This document shows positions 1 through 7,251 of a DNA stretch of 64,000 bases, piece by piece; position 1 is the stretch's first letter; each line of letters opens with the position of its first letter. A model generated the notes under the pieces. The model was not told where the DNA came from. It saw only the letters and a program-made list of their open reading frames with translations, and did not search any database. Made by a program: the position numbers and the translations under genes. This stretch comes from Pedobacter nototheniae (lineage in GTDB: Bacteria > Bacteroidota > Bacteroidia > Sphingobacteriales > Sphingobacteriaceae): NCBI RefSeq assembly GCF_004335085.1, contig NZ_RQRS01000010.1:111639-175638 (forward strand). The letters are read 5' to 3'.

Positions 1-260
1 TTTAGCTCTATGGTTACTGGCTTAGCTTCCTTTAAAAGATCAATATCATACAAAAAGCTATAGCCAATACTCTTGTTTAACTTGCGGAAAACTTTGAGCA
101 AAGTTGTATTTTTTTCAGACAAGGTTACGTTTTGTGCACTTGCGCCGAAACTAACTTGAAGAAAAGTGGTGATTAGCAAGACGAAAGTCAATTTCATAAT
201 CAACAAAAATTTAAACAGGCTTCCCTTAGGTTTGGGAAACCATTCAGTATAAAAATTCAT
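1..260 (-). CDS. SusC/RagA-type TonB-linked outer membrane protein, N-terminal fragment
   Basis: The gene runs off the left edge of the window, so only about 86 N-terminal codons are present. Reading the minus strand from the ATG at 258-260 gives a short charged leader, a hydrophobic signal segment (second Met at about residue 22, LTFVLLITTFLQ) and a likely cleavage after FGASAQ. The following residues (VTLSEKNTTLLKVFRKLN, then YSFLYDIDLL) look like a secretin/TonB short N-terminal (STN) domain. STN-bearing SusC proteins are outer-membrane receptors that signal to a FecR anti-sigma factor in the inner membrane, and here a FecR and an ECF sigma gene lie directly upstream in the same direction. 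The barrel and plug are not visible, so the substrate cannot be inferred. The Met at residue 22 is an alternative start. Confidence 0.8.
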   Translation of the reverse strand, partial: MNFYTEWFPKPKGSLFKFLLIMKLTFVLLITTFLQVSFGASAQNVTLSEKNTTLLKVFRKLNKSIGYSFLYDIDLLKEAKPVTIEL

Positions 261-330
261 ATATTTGGTTATTAGGTTTACAATAGTTGTATCTCACAAT
301 TTTACGATTAGAATAAAGCCCTAATTATAA

Positions 331-360
331 CCGGAAGCGTTGCCGCGCTTTCGGTTTTTT
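331..360. terminator. Hairpin with T-tract between FecR and SusC genes
   Basis: Arms CCGGAAGCG and CGCTTTCGG (one G-U pair) around a short loop are followed on the plus strand by six T. The T-tract points away from the neighbouring minus-strand genes, and the minus-strand side ends in a mixed AT sequence, so for those genes it would be only a partial terminator or an mRNA-stabilising hairpin between fecR and susC. Confidence 0.4.
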
Positions 361-409
361 AGTTTAGCTAAATCCTAAAAAATCATCTTTTGATGATGAA
401 AAGTATAGG

Positions 410-1582
410 TTATGGCATAACTAAAATCCTCCTTCCTTCTATTTTGAAATGTACGGCACCCGTAGTTTCCAGCATATCCAAAACATCGTTTACGCTGTTA
501 AATCTTGAAATACGACCGCCAAAAACTTTATTAATCCGGTTACCACGATAGTCGATCTCAACATCGTACCATCGCGAAATTTTATTCATAATCGTTTCTA
601 AATTCTCTTCGTTAAAGCTAAACACGCCATCAATCCAGCTTACAGCTTCCTCTGCATCCACATCCTTAATAAAAATTGAAGGAGATGATGCCTGAATAAT
701 TGATTGCTGCCCAGGCTTTAACAGATTGGCATTTTTAGATTGCAGGTTTACAATTCTCACACTTCCTTCTACCAGCGTAGTTTTATTACTTGGCTCATTA
801 ACGTAAGCATTAATGTTGAAATGCGTTCCTAAAACATCAACCTCCTGGTTCCGCCCATTTCCTATTTCTGTAATTACTTTAAATGGAATTCTACCGCCAG
901 ATTTATCCATTCGTTTGGCTACCTCGAAATAAGCCTCGCCTTTAAGCTCCACAACCCTATCTTTTTGATCAAAAGCAGTCGGATATTTCAATTTAGATTC
1001 TGCATTGAGCCAAACTTTTGTACCATCGGGTAAGTTAACCTGGTATTGACCACCTCTAGGGGTTTCGATGGTGTTATAAAGATTTTTGTTTTCCTTTTCT
1101 GTTGCAGAAGCAATAGTATAAATTAGCTCGCCTTTATTTGTTTTTGTAATGCTGATGCCCGCTTGTTGCGCAATTACACCATTTGTTGCGTCAGTAAGTG
1201 AAATTTTAGAACCATCGGCCAATGTTAAAGTAGCTTTATTACCTCCTGGAGTAATTTCTTTAACCTGATTTTTTACCTGTTGAAGATTTGGTGTATGTTT
1301 ATTAACTTGAAAATAAATAACAAAGCCAATAAAGAATAAAACAACCGCCGCCGCTGCTATTTTAAAGAAAGAAACGTACTTAGTTTTCTCTTTAACAGTT
1401 GTTTCTTCCTGAATAAACTCCCACATTTGGCTTTTAGCGCCCAATAAATCTCTTTCTGTTAAATCAGATTTTTTACTAGAAAGTTCTGCTAAGTGCCAGG
1501 ATTCTACCAAAGCTTTTTCTTGCTCAGTACAATTTCCTGCGTTGTATTTTTCTAAAAGTTTTGCAACTTCTGACTCTTCCAT
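410..1582 (-). CDS. FecR family anti-sigma factor / transducer
   Basis: This 390-residue protein has the layout of Bacteroidota FecR proteins: a cytoplasmic N-terminal region of about 70 residues that holds the sigma factor, one membrane helix at about 72-91 (an FFKIAAAAVVLFFIGF run), and a periplasmic part with the FecR domain at about 165-270 (ETPRGGQYQVNLPDGT, then LGTHFNI and TLVEGSV). The C-terminal 75 residues resemble the DUF4974/STN-like domain. It would relay the state of the SusC receptor encoded just downstream to the ECF sigma factor encoded upstream. All three genes face the same way, although the 200-bp gap to the sigma gene suggests fecR may have its own promoter. Family call is secure; the partner pairing is inferred from position. 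Confidence 0.93.
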   Translation of the reverse strand: MEESEVAKLLEKYNAGNCTEQEKALVESWHLAELSSKKSDLTERDLLGAKSQMWEFIQEETTVKEKTKYVSFFKIAAAAVVLFFIGFVIYFQVNKHTPNLQQVKNQVKEITPGGNKATLTLADGSKISLTDATNGVIAQQAGISITKTNKGELIYTIASATEKENKNLYNTIETPRGGQYQVNLPDGTKVWLNAESKLKYPTAFDQKDRVVELKGEAYFEVAKRMDKSGGRIPFKVITEIGNGRNQEVDVLGTHFNINAYVNEPSNKTTLVEGSVRIVNLQSKNANLLKPGQQSIIQASSPSIFIKDVDAEEAVSWIDGVFSFNEENLETIMNKISRWYDVEIDYRGNRINKVFGGRISRFNSVNDVLDMLETTGAVHFKIEGRRILVMP

Positions 1583-1782
1583 CTTGATAATATATTTGGC
1601 TAATATTAAACATGTAGGTTAAGTAAGGTCGAAGTAGTAGATGAAATGAAAATATTTTTTATTTATTGTTTCTAAACGAAAAATCATAGATAAAATATTC
1701 CGTGCGGATCCGTGTTTCTGCGGCAAGAAACAAGCAAAACCGTTATGCAACGCTGTACTACTTCTTTTTAAAAAAAGTGGAG

Positions 1783-2361
1783 TTAGCTTAGTAAAAGAAT
1801 AATCGTTAGCAATAAAAACGAAGTGAGCTTTAATCTCAAAACCTTTAACGCATTACTCATTTGTTTTTTAACTGTTTTATCAGAAAGATGAAGAATTTCA
1901 GCAATTTCCTTTTGAGTAAGGTGTTGTTGCCGGCTCATTTCAAAAATCAATCGCATTTTTGCAGGTAGCAAACTGATTTCCTTTTCAATAATTGATGCAA
2001 ATTCTTTTTCTCTTATATAATTATCCGTTTCGCAACTGCCCTCATTGGCAAATGCCTGTAAAGAAGTTAAATAATTGGATTTTGTTTTATTTCGATCAAG
2101 CCAATCAAAAATTTTATAACGAACGGCTGTATATAAATACGAGGAAAGCTCAGATTTAATTTTAATGTTAGGATTGCTCCACAAATAAATAAAAATTTCC
2201 TGTACAATATCACGTGCATCTTCCCGATCAGCAACCATTTTACAAGCATAAATATATAGCAAACCATTAAACCTTTCGTATATTTCTTCGAAGGCACACT
2301 TATCCCCACCTTGTAAAAGAATAAAGAGTTCGTTGTCAGTTAATGATTTATAGGTATGCAT
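1783..2361 (-). CDS. RNA polymerase sigma-70 factor, ECF subfamily
   Basis: The protein has region 2 (FEEIYERFNGLLYIYA, then DARDIVQEIFIYLW) and region 4 (LLPAKMRLIFEM followed by the helix-turn-helix LTQKEIAEILHLSDKTVKKQ), the two domains of an extracytoplasmic-function sigma factor. I use the ATG at 2359-2361, giving about 192 residues beginning MHTYKSLTDNELF, because ECF proteins of this family start just before region 2; an upstream in-frame ATG at 2424 would add 21 atypical residues. The C-terminus ends in a strongly hydrophobic run (LTSFLLLTIILLL), which could dock it at the membrane. With the downstream FecR and SusC genes it forms a surface-signalling set. Confidence 0.92.
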   Translation of the reverse strand: MHTYKSLTDNELFILLQGGDKCAFEEIYERFNGLLYIYACKMVADREDARDIVQEIFIYLWSNPNIKIKSELSSYLYTAVRYKIFDWLDRNKTKSNYLTSLQAFANEGSCETDNYIREKEFASIIEKEISLLPAKMRLIFEMSRQQHLTQKEIAEILHLSDKTVKKQMSNALKVLRLKLTSFLLLTIILLLS

Positions 2362-2497
2362 TTGGTTAGAATGATTAAACGAATGTAAGAAATAGTTTAA
2401 TTTAAATCCTAACATTTTTAACAATCATTTATTCGATTTAAAAAGACTAAAACGGTTTATTAAGTTATACACCAAATTGTAAATTTTTAATAATTAA

Positions 2498-2529
2498 TTG
2501 GCATATCGGGAAAAGTCGATATACATTTG
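2498..2529 (+). promoter_or_regulatory. Bacteroidota-type promoter of the ArsR gene, apparently leaderless
   Basis: TTG at 2498-2500 and TACATTTG at 2522-2529 match the Bacteroidota -33 (TTTG/TTG) and -7 (TAnnTTTG) elements with a 21-bp spacer. Only four bases separate the -7 element from the ATG at 2534, so transcription should begin at or next to the start codon. This also argues against the upstream ATG at 2498, which would lie inside the promoter. Confidence 0.6.
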
Positions 2530-2533
2530 TACC

Positions 2534-2836
2534 ATGGAACAAGTAGAAATTTTTAAGGCACTATCCAACAAAGCTCGTTTGCAAATTTTAAACTGGTTAA
2601 AAAATCCTGCAGAAAATTTCCCTGCACAAGAGCATGCCTGTTTTGAAAAAGAAGGTGTTTGCGTTGGTCAAATCCAATTAAAAAGTGGCTTAACTCAAAG
2701 TACCATTTCTGAATACCTCTCCATTTTATTGCGTGCTAATTTGCTTGTTGCCACCCGTGTGGGCCAATGGACTTATTATAAAAGAAATGAAGAAGCTTTT
2801 GAAAAGCTTAGTCAAATGATTAATTCAGAATTATAA
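2534..2836 (+). CDS. ArsR/SmtB-family winged-helix transcriptional regulator
   Basis: With the start at 2534 the protein has 100 residues beginning MEQVEIFKALSNKARLQIL, the standard opening of ArsR repressors. The recognition helix lies in GLTQSTISEYLSILLRANL and is followed by a wing (VGQWTYYKRNEEAF). Two cysteines, Cys36 and Cys43 (ACFEKEGVC), sit before the recognition helix and could sense thiol-reactive compounds or metal. The gene is 14 bp upstream of an Old Yellow Enzyme gene and almost certainly cotranscribed with it, so it probably controls that enzyme and itself. An in-frame ATG at 2498 is rejected because it overlaps the promoter. The family is clear; the ligand is not. Confidence 0.9.
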   Translation: MEQVEIFKALSNKARLQILNWLKNPAENFPAQEHACFEKEGVCVGQIQLKSGLTQSTISEYLSILLRANLLVATRVGQWTYYKRNEEAFEKLSQMINSEL

Positions 2837-2850
2837 ATTTTAATACATAT

Positions 2851-3951
2851 ATGAACACAGATAGTTTATTCAGGCCATTTAGCCTTAAATCTCTAAATAT
2901 TAAAAATCGCATTGTTATGGCTCCAATGACGAGATCATTTTCTCCAAATGGGATTCCTACTGATGCTGTTGCCACTTATTACCGCAAAAGAGCCGAAGGT
3001 GAAGTAGGTTTAATCCTATCAGAAGGTACTGTAATAGACCGACCATCGTCTTCTGCAGATCCTAATATTCCACACTTTTATGGAACCGAGGCTTTAGCTG
3101 GTTGGAAAAATGTAATTACCAATGTACATAGCGCCGGCGGGCAAATGGGACCACAGCTTTGGCACCAGGGCATTATGGAAAATCACGCTTCGGGCTGGTT
3201 ACCAAGTGCTCCATTTGAAGGGCCTTCTAGCTTTAATAAACCAGGATTAGAAAACGGCGTAGCCATGACAGATTCTGCCATTGCAGATACTATTGCAGCT
3301 TTTGGTCAGGCTGCTGCAGATGCAAAAGCATTAGGTTTTGATACTGCTGAGATTCATGGTGCACACCAATATTTAATTGATCAGTTTTTTTGGGATGGCA
3401 CAAATAACCGTACGGATATTTATGGTGGTAAAACTTTAGCTGAGCGTACCCGTTTTGCTGTTGAAGTAATAAAAGAAGTACGTAAAAGAGTTGGCGATGA
3501 TTTTGCGTTAATTATTCGTCTTTCTCAGTTTAAACCTGCTGCTTATGATTTTAAATTAGCAAAAACGGAGCAAGAATTAGAGCAGTGGTTAACGCCTTTG
3601 GCTGATGCCGGAATTGATATTTTCCATTGTTCGCAACGCCGTTTCTGGGAGCCAGAATTTGAAGGTTCTGATTTAAACTTCGCCGGATGGGCTAAAAAAG
3701 TAACTGGAAAAGCAACTATTACCGTTGGTTCTGTTGGCTTGGATGGCGATTTCTTCGGCGCTTTTGCCGGACAAAGCTCTCAACCTAGCTCATTAGATGA
3801 ACTGGTGCGCAGAATGGATAGAGGTGATTTTGATTTAGTTGCTGTTGGAAGACCACTTTTGGCAGATTCTCACTGGGTTGAAAAAATTAAAAATAATCGT
3901 ACCGACGAGTTGAAAGGCTTTAGTAAAGAGTATTTAGCTCAACTGGTATAA
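2851..3951 (+). CDS. Old Yellow Enzyme family NADH:flavin oxidoreductase (NemA-like)
   Basis: The 366-residue protein is a full-length FMN-dependent TIM-barrel ene-reductase. Visible family features are the start LFRPFSLKSLNIKNRIVMAPMTR, the substrate-region segment EIHGAHQYLIDQFFWDGTNN followed by RTDIYGG, and the phosphate-binding end DLVAVGRPLLADSHWV. Such enzymes reduce the C=C bond of unsaturated carbonyls, nitro compounds and other electrophiles with NAD(P)H in the cytoplasm. The ArsR gene directly upstream is its likely regulator, a layout that recalls electrophile-sensing control of nemA in enterobacteria, although NemR there is a different family. A strong terminator follows the stop codon. 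Confidence 0.93.
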   Translation: MNTDSLFRPFSLKSLNIKNRIVMAPMTRSFSPNGIPTDAVATYYRKRAEGEVGLILSEGTVIDRPSSSADPNIPHFYGTEALAGWKNVITNVHSAGGQMGPQLWHQGIMENHASGWLPSAPFEGPSSFNKPGLENGVAMTDSAIADTIAAFGQAAADAKALGFDTAEIHGAHQYLIDQFFWDGTNNRTDIYGGKTLAERTRFAVEVIKEVRKRVGDDFALIIRLSQFKPAAYDFKLAKTEQELEQWLTPLADAGIDIFHCSQRRFWEPEFEGSDLNFAGWAKKVTGKATITVGSVGLDGDFFGAFAGQSSQPSSLDELVRRMDRGDFDLVAVGRPLLADSHWVEKIKNNRTDELKGFSKEYLAQLV

Positions 3952-3964
3952 TTCTAAAATAATG

Positions 3965-3994
3965 AAGGGCATCCTGAAAGGGATGCCTTTTTTT
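3965..3994 (+). terminator. Rho-independent terminator of the ArsR/OYE operon
   Basis: GGCATCC at 3968-3974 pairs with GGATGCC at 3981-3987, followed by seven T. It starts 14 bp after the oxidoreductase stop codon. The ATG at 3962 that would extend the next gene upstream lies in this terminator and is therefore not its start. Confidence 0.85.
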
Positions 3995-4060
3995 ATCACT
4001 CAATTTTCGGTAACCAGGAAGATTTACTTAAATTACGTTATCAAATTATTAAGCAAAGTT

Positions 4061-4951
4061 ATGTCAAACATCAAGCTCATTATAGAAGAAAGACCAGCCA
4101 ATATTGGCAATTTTATGGTTGGCAGATTGTTACCTTTCAGAGAAAAAAGAATGGTTGGGCCATTTTCTTTTATCGATCATATGGGGCCAGCAGCTTTAAA
4201 AGATCACCAAAATCTTGATGTTCCTCCGCATCCACATATAGGTTTATCAACGTTAACATTTCTTTTTGAAGGAGAAATAACCCATAAAGATAGCCTAGGT
4301 ACAAACGTAGTTATTAAGCCCGGGCAAGTAAACTGGATGACATCCGGAAGTGGTATTGTACACTCAGAAAGAACCCCAGAATATTTGCGTCATACGGATA
4401 AAATGCTCCATGGTTTACAAATTTGGGTGGCTTTGCCTAAAGATTTAGAACAAATGGAACCTGCATTTTTTCATGCCGATGAAACTGATATTCCATCGTG
4501 GCAACAAAATGGTGTTGACTTTAAACTAATTGCTGGCGAAGCTTTCGGAAAAAAATCTCCTGTTCCGGTTTATAGTCCATTATATTTTTTGGAACTAAAA
4601 AGTAAAAGCAAACAAACTATAAATATTGGTAGTGATTTATATGGAGAAAGTGCCTTATACATTTTGGAGGGTGCAATAGAAAGTGAGGGCCACGTTTATG
4701 AACCTAAACAAATTTTAATTGCCAAAGACGCCAAACTTTGCTCTTTTGAAATGCACGAAAATACAACGGTTTATATTTTTGGAGGAGAACCTTTTCCTGA
4801 AGAACGTTTTATTTATTGGAATTTTGTTTCTTCCGATAGAGCGCTAATTGAAAAAGCCAAAACTAAATGGCTTGAGCAATCATTTAAACCTGTACCTGGC
4901 GAAACGGATTTTGTTCCTTTACCAGAGCAGCATCCACACATTAAAAACTAA
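4061..4951 (+). CDS. Pirin family protein
   Basis: From the ATG at 4061 the protein has 296 residues and a two-cupin pirin fold. The N-terminal cupin carries the metal-binding pattern HPHIGLSTLTFLFEGEITHK and then GSGIVHSERTPE, which supply the usual His/Glu ligands. The second half (SPLYFLELKSKSKQTINI onward) matches the pirin C-terminal domain, including GGEPFPEERFIYWNF near the end. Pirins are iron cupins, and bacterial members include quercetin dioxygenases and redox-linked cofactors; the role here is not known. I prefer this start over an ATG at 3962 because the extra 33 codons cover the upstream terminator. The stop codon overlaps the convergent HIT gene by four bases. Confidence 0.92.
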   Translation: MSNIKLIIEERPANIGNFMVGRLLPFREKRMVGPFSFIDHMGPAALKDHQNLDVPPHPHIGLSTLTFLFEGEITHKDSLGTNVVIKPGQVNWMTSGSGIVHSERTPEYLRHTDKMLHGLQIWVALPKDLEQMEPAFFHADETDIPSWQQNGVDFKLIAGEAFGKKSPVPVYSPLYFLELKSKSKQTINIGSDLYGESALYILEGAIESEGHVYEPKQILIAKDAKLCSFEMHENTTVYIFGGEPFPEERFIYWNFVSSDRALIEKAKTKWLEQSFKPVPGETDFVPLPEQHPHIKN

Positions 4952-5346
4952 ACGGCGAGTAAAGCCTCTCTAATTTTTGTAGCGGCTTCTGCTAATTCTT
5001 CTTGTGTTGGATTAAGTTTTTCCTTACTAAAGTTCATATCGCTTACATTATTCATCGGGATTAAGTGAATATGTGCATGAGGAACTTCTAAACCTATAAC
5101 AGAAACACCAACCTTTTTACAAGGAAAGGCAACTTTTAATCCTTTCGCTACAATTTGCGCAAACATCCAAAGGCCAACGTATAAATCCTCTTCCATATCG
5201 AAAATATAATCTCTTTCAACTTTCGGAATCACCAATACATGTCCGGCTGTTAAGGGCTGTACATCTAAAAAGGCTAAATATTCTACGGTTTCGGCAACAA
5301 CATGTGCGCTAATTTCTCCGGCAACAATTTTCGAAAATATTGTCAT
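4948..5346 (-). CDS. HIT family protein (histidine triad nucleotide-binding)
   Basis: From the ATG at 5344-5346 the protein has 132 residues starting MTIFSKIVAGEISAH, the usual HIT opening. The catalytic triad motif is HAHIHLIP at about 90-97 (His90, His92, His94), which acts on AMP-linked phosphoramidates or dinucleotide polyphosphates. The upstream in-frame ATG at 5400 would add 18 residues without family resemblance. It lies 88 bp downstream of greA on the same strand, a frequent arrangement in Bacteroidota, so the two are probably cotranscribed. It converges with the pirin gene and overlaps it by four bases at the stop codons. Confidence 0.93.
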   Translation of the reverse strand: MTIFSKIVAGEISAHVVAETVEYLAFLDVQPLTAGHVLVIPKVERDYIFDMEEDLYVGLWMFAQIVAKGLKVAFPCKKVGVSVIGLEVPHAHIHLIPMNNVSDMNFSKEKLNPTQEELAEAATKIREALLAV

Positions 5347-5434
5347 TGTGTTATGAGGATATAAGGTTAAAGAAAAAGGTTTATAAATAGCGGAGAGCAA
5401 TAATTGGTTACTAAACCCTCCGCCTTTTACCTTA

Positions 5435-5908
5435 TTATCTTGAAATCTCTAAAACTTCAAACTGCATTTTACCTGCAGGCACTTCAATTTCGGCAAACTC
5501 ACCAACAGATTTACCTAATAAACCTTGTGCAATTGGAGATTTTACTGAAATTTTTCCTGTTTTTAAATCAGCTTCAGTTTCGGCAACCAATTGATAAGTC
5601 ATGGTAGCGCCGTTTTTAACGTTTTTAATTTTAACTATAGATAATGCAAGTACTTTTGAAGTATCCAACTTAGATTCATCAATTAAGCGTGCATTTGCAA
5701 GCGTATTTTTTAGTTTAGAAATTTTAGCTTCGTGCAAACCCTGCGCTTCCTTAGCAGCATCATATTCTGCATTCTCAGATAAATCACCTTTATCTCTCGC
5801 CTCAGCAATTGCTTTAGATATTAGCTGACGGCCGGTGGTAGTTAAATAATGTACTTCCTCTCTTAGTTTATCTAAACCCTCTTGGGTATAGTATGTTACC
5901 TCTGTCAT
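5435..5908 (-). CDS. greA: Transcription elongation factor GreA
   Basis: The 157-residue protein has normal GreA length and both domains. The N-terminal coiled coil contains the acidic tip motif ARDKGDLSENAEYDAAKEAQ at about 39-58, with the DLSENAEYD acidic residues that reach the RNA polymerase active site. The C-terminal FKBP-like globular part ends in SPIAQGLLGKSVGEFAEIEV. GreA stimulates transcript cleavage by backtracked RNA polymerase. A terminator-like hairpin lies 40-75 bases upstream of the start and may form part of its leader. The HIT gene follows on the same strand. Confidence 0.97.
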   Translation of the reverse strand: MTEVTYYTQEGLDKLREEVHYLTTTGRQLISKAIAEARDKGDLSENAEYDAAKEAQGLHEAKISKLKNTLANARLIDESKLDTSKVLALSIVKIKNVKNGATMTYQLVAETEADLKTGKISVKSPIAQGLLGKSVGEFAEIEVPAGKMQFEVLEISR

Positions 5909-5946
5909 TGCTCAATTAATTTTTATGTAATCCTATAAAAAACAAA

Positions 5947-5981
5947 CAAGACTACATCGGCTTTAGGCCTACATAGTCTTG
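5947..5981 (-). promoter_or_regulatory. Terminator-like hairpin in the greA leader region
   Basis: CAAGACTA and TAGTCTTG (8 bp) enclose an inner GGC/GCC pair. On the minus strand the hairpin is followed by TTTGTTTTTTATAGG, a T-rich run, and then about 25 bases to the greA start. No minus-strand gene lies just upstream that would need a terminator, so an attenuator or a site of premature termination in the greA leader is the simplest reading. Confidence 0.4.
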
Positions 5982-6173
5982 CTTCAATTATAACGAAGAT
6001 AAAATGCTCAAATTACAAAAGCAAATAAATAATCATGTTTTTAGGTTTATCTACTTCTAAACTATAAAAAGCAATAGATTTTGACCTCATTAATACTAAA
6101 CGAATAAGATTTATATTAAAAAAGATGAGTTCTTCCTTTTTAAAGAACACTTGGAAAGGCCCATTAACTTTTA

Positions 6174-6278
6174 TTAAATAAACCCGACCAAAAGCGGTAT
6201 CCCCGATTCTTCATCGGGATTTAGCAAAGGGCGGGACTGCTTTGAGCTAAAAGCCACCACCGATAATTTTCTAATGGT
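6174..6278. repeat. Dispersed 105-bp repeat, copy A
   Basis: This copy begins TTAAATAAACC, continues through ACCAAAAGCGGTATCCCCGA and a short ATCCCCGAT/ATCGGGAT hairpin, and ends TTTTCTAATGGT. It matches copy B at 6941-7047 in the same orientation with about four substitutions and a 2-base length difference in the hairpin loop, roughly 95% identity by eye. Just after it, CCTTTGTTAAATAAACC (6282-6298) repeats the sequence at the start of copy B, perhaps the start of a third, degraded copy. Confidence 0.8.
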
Positions 6279-6520
6279 CAACCTTTGTTAAATAAACCTC
6301 TCGCTTGTGTCCTTATACTAAAGCCTGGGTACTTGTAATTATGGCTCATTAATTAAATATATTGTAGCATGTGTTACTACCTGACTACCACAAGCGGGAT
6401 GCTTGCGGTAGCGGCGGCGGATTTAAGTAATGTATTATAATGTGATTATATGCGATTGGTTATAACATCAACCGCAAGGGTAACAACAGATAAGATTTAA
6501 CTTTTTACCTCAATTTTGAT

Positions 6521-6709
6521 ACTATTAGTCTATAATTAATCACTAATAGTATCAAAATATATACTAATAGTATCAAAATATAGATTAATAGTATTTAAGC
6601 AGTTACTAATAGTATCTACTTAATACCGCAGAGTATCAAATTATATACTATTAGTATTTAATTAATAGCTATTAGCCTTAAGTTAATTTCTAATTGTATT
6701 TAAGAAAGT
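6521..6709. repeat. Nine degenerate 21-bp tandem repeats (ACTAATAGTATCAAAATATAT-type)
   Basis: Units start at 6521, 6542, 6563, 6584, 6605, 6626, 6647, 6668 and 6689, every 21 bp with no break in phase. The best-conserved part is ACTAATAGTAT, a near-palindrome; units at 6542 and 6563 are almost identical and the flanking ones diverge. All reading frames through the array contain stops, so it is not coding. The 21-bp period equals two helical turns, which would place each core on the same face of the DNA. Confidence 0.8.
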
Positions 6710-6940
6710 GGCAAGTGAAAAAGTTGAGGAGCGTAATTAACGACTAGCAGCTGTTTATTTTCGTTAAGTAGCTAATGCTTTTTGCTAAGCATTATAATTT
6801 GGAAATGAACGCTTCGGTGTGCATGGCAATTGAAGTCAGGCTTTCCTCTATATCCCGATGGAAAAAATCGGGATGCCGTTTCAATCCTGTTTAGATACAA
6901 TGTTTGTGCCCTTGATTTGACAAATTTATTGCTGCCTTTG

Positions 6941-7047
6941 TTAAATAAACCAGACCAAAAGCGGTATCCCCGATTTTTTCTATCGGGATTTAGCAAAGGG
7001 CGGGGCTGCTTTGAGCTAAAAGCCACCACCGTTAATTTTCTAATGGT
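6941..7047. repeat. Dispersed 105-bp repeat, copy B
   Basis: Second copy of the element described at 6174-6278, in the same orientation and 107 bp long because of a longer hairpin loop (CCCCGATTTTTTCTATCGGG). It is preceded by CCTTTG, giving the same boundary sequence as the partial third copy at 6282. Confidence 0.8.
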
Positions 7048-7251
7048 TATTGTTAATTTAGTATTTAGAAAAGCATGGTCAGTAATTTTTTAAAAAATGT
7101 GTTCCTGCTAACGTTGCAAGTCCTCGCTATGCTGTGGGCTTTCCACTTATATCAGGTTTATGAATTAAGATAGTGCAATAACTTTAAGCCAAGAGTTTAA
7201 AACATTCGATCAATTTTATTTAGCTTAGCTTTAAATTATTCAAAAAAAATC

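Larger units (their letters stand above)
5982..7251. other. Gene-free intergenic stretch with repeats
   Basis: No convincing coding region was found over about 1.3 kb; the short open frames cross repeats and lack family resemblance. It holds the 21-bp tandem array (6521-6709), two copies of a 105-bp element (6174-6278, 6941-7047), and hairpins at 6386-6410 (TACCACAAGC / GCTTGCGGTA) and 6852-6874 (ATCCCGAT / ATCGGGAT). The ATCCCGAT-type hairpin also lies inside both copies of the 105-bp element. No tRNA or known small RNA was recognised. Confidence 0.6.

Noticed and set aside
3962..4060. Upstream extension of the pirin gene
   Set aside because: The added codons cover a strong terminator of the preceding operon.
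5404..5828. Plus-strand frames across greA and its downstream end
   Set aside because: They are shadows of greA, which is full length with all its motifs on the minus strand.
6521..6709. 21-bp repeats considered as a CRISPR array
   Set aside because: Units are contiguous with no unique spacers, and no cas genes are present.
6772..7093. Two overlapping short frames on opposite strands in the repeat-rich gap
   Set aside because: Both run across the 105-bp repeat copy and its hairpin, with no family resemblance; coding is unlikely.
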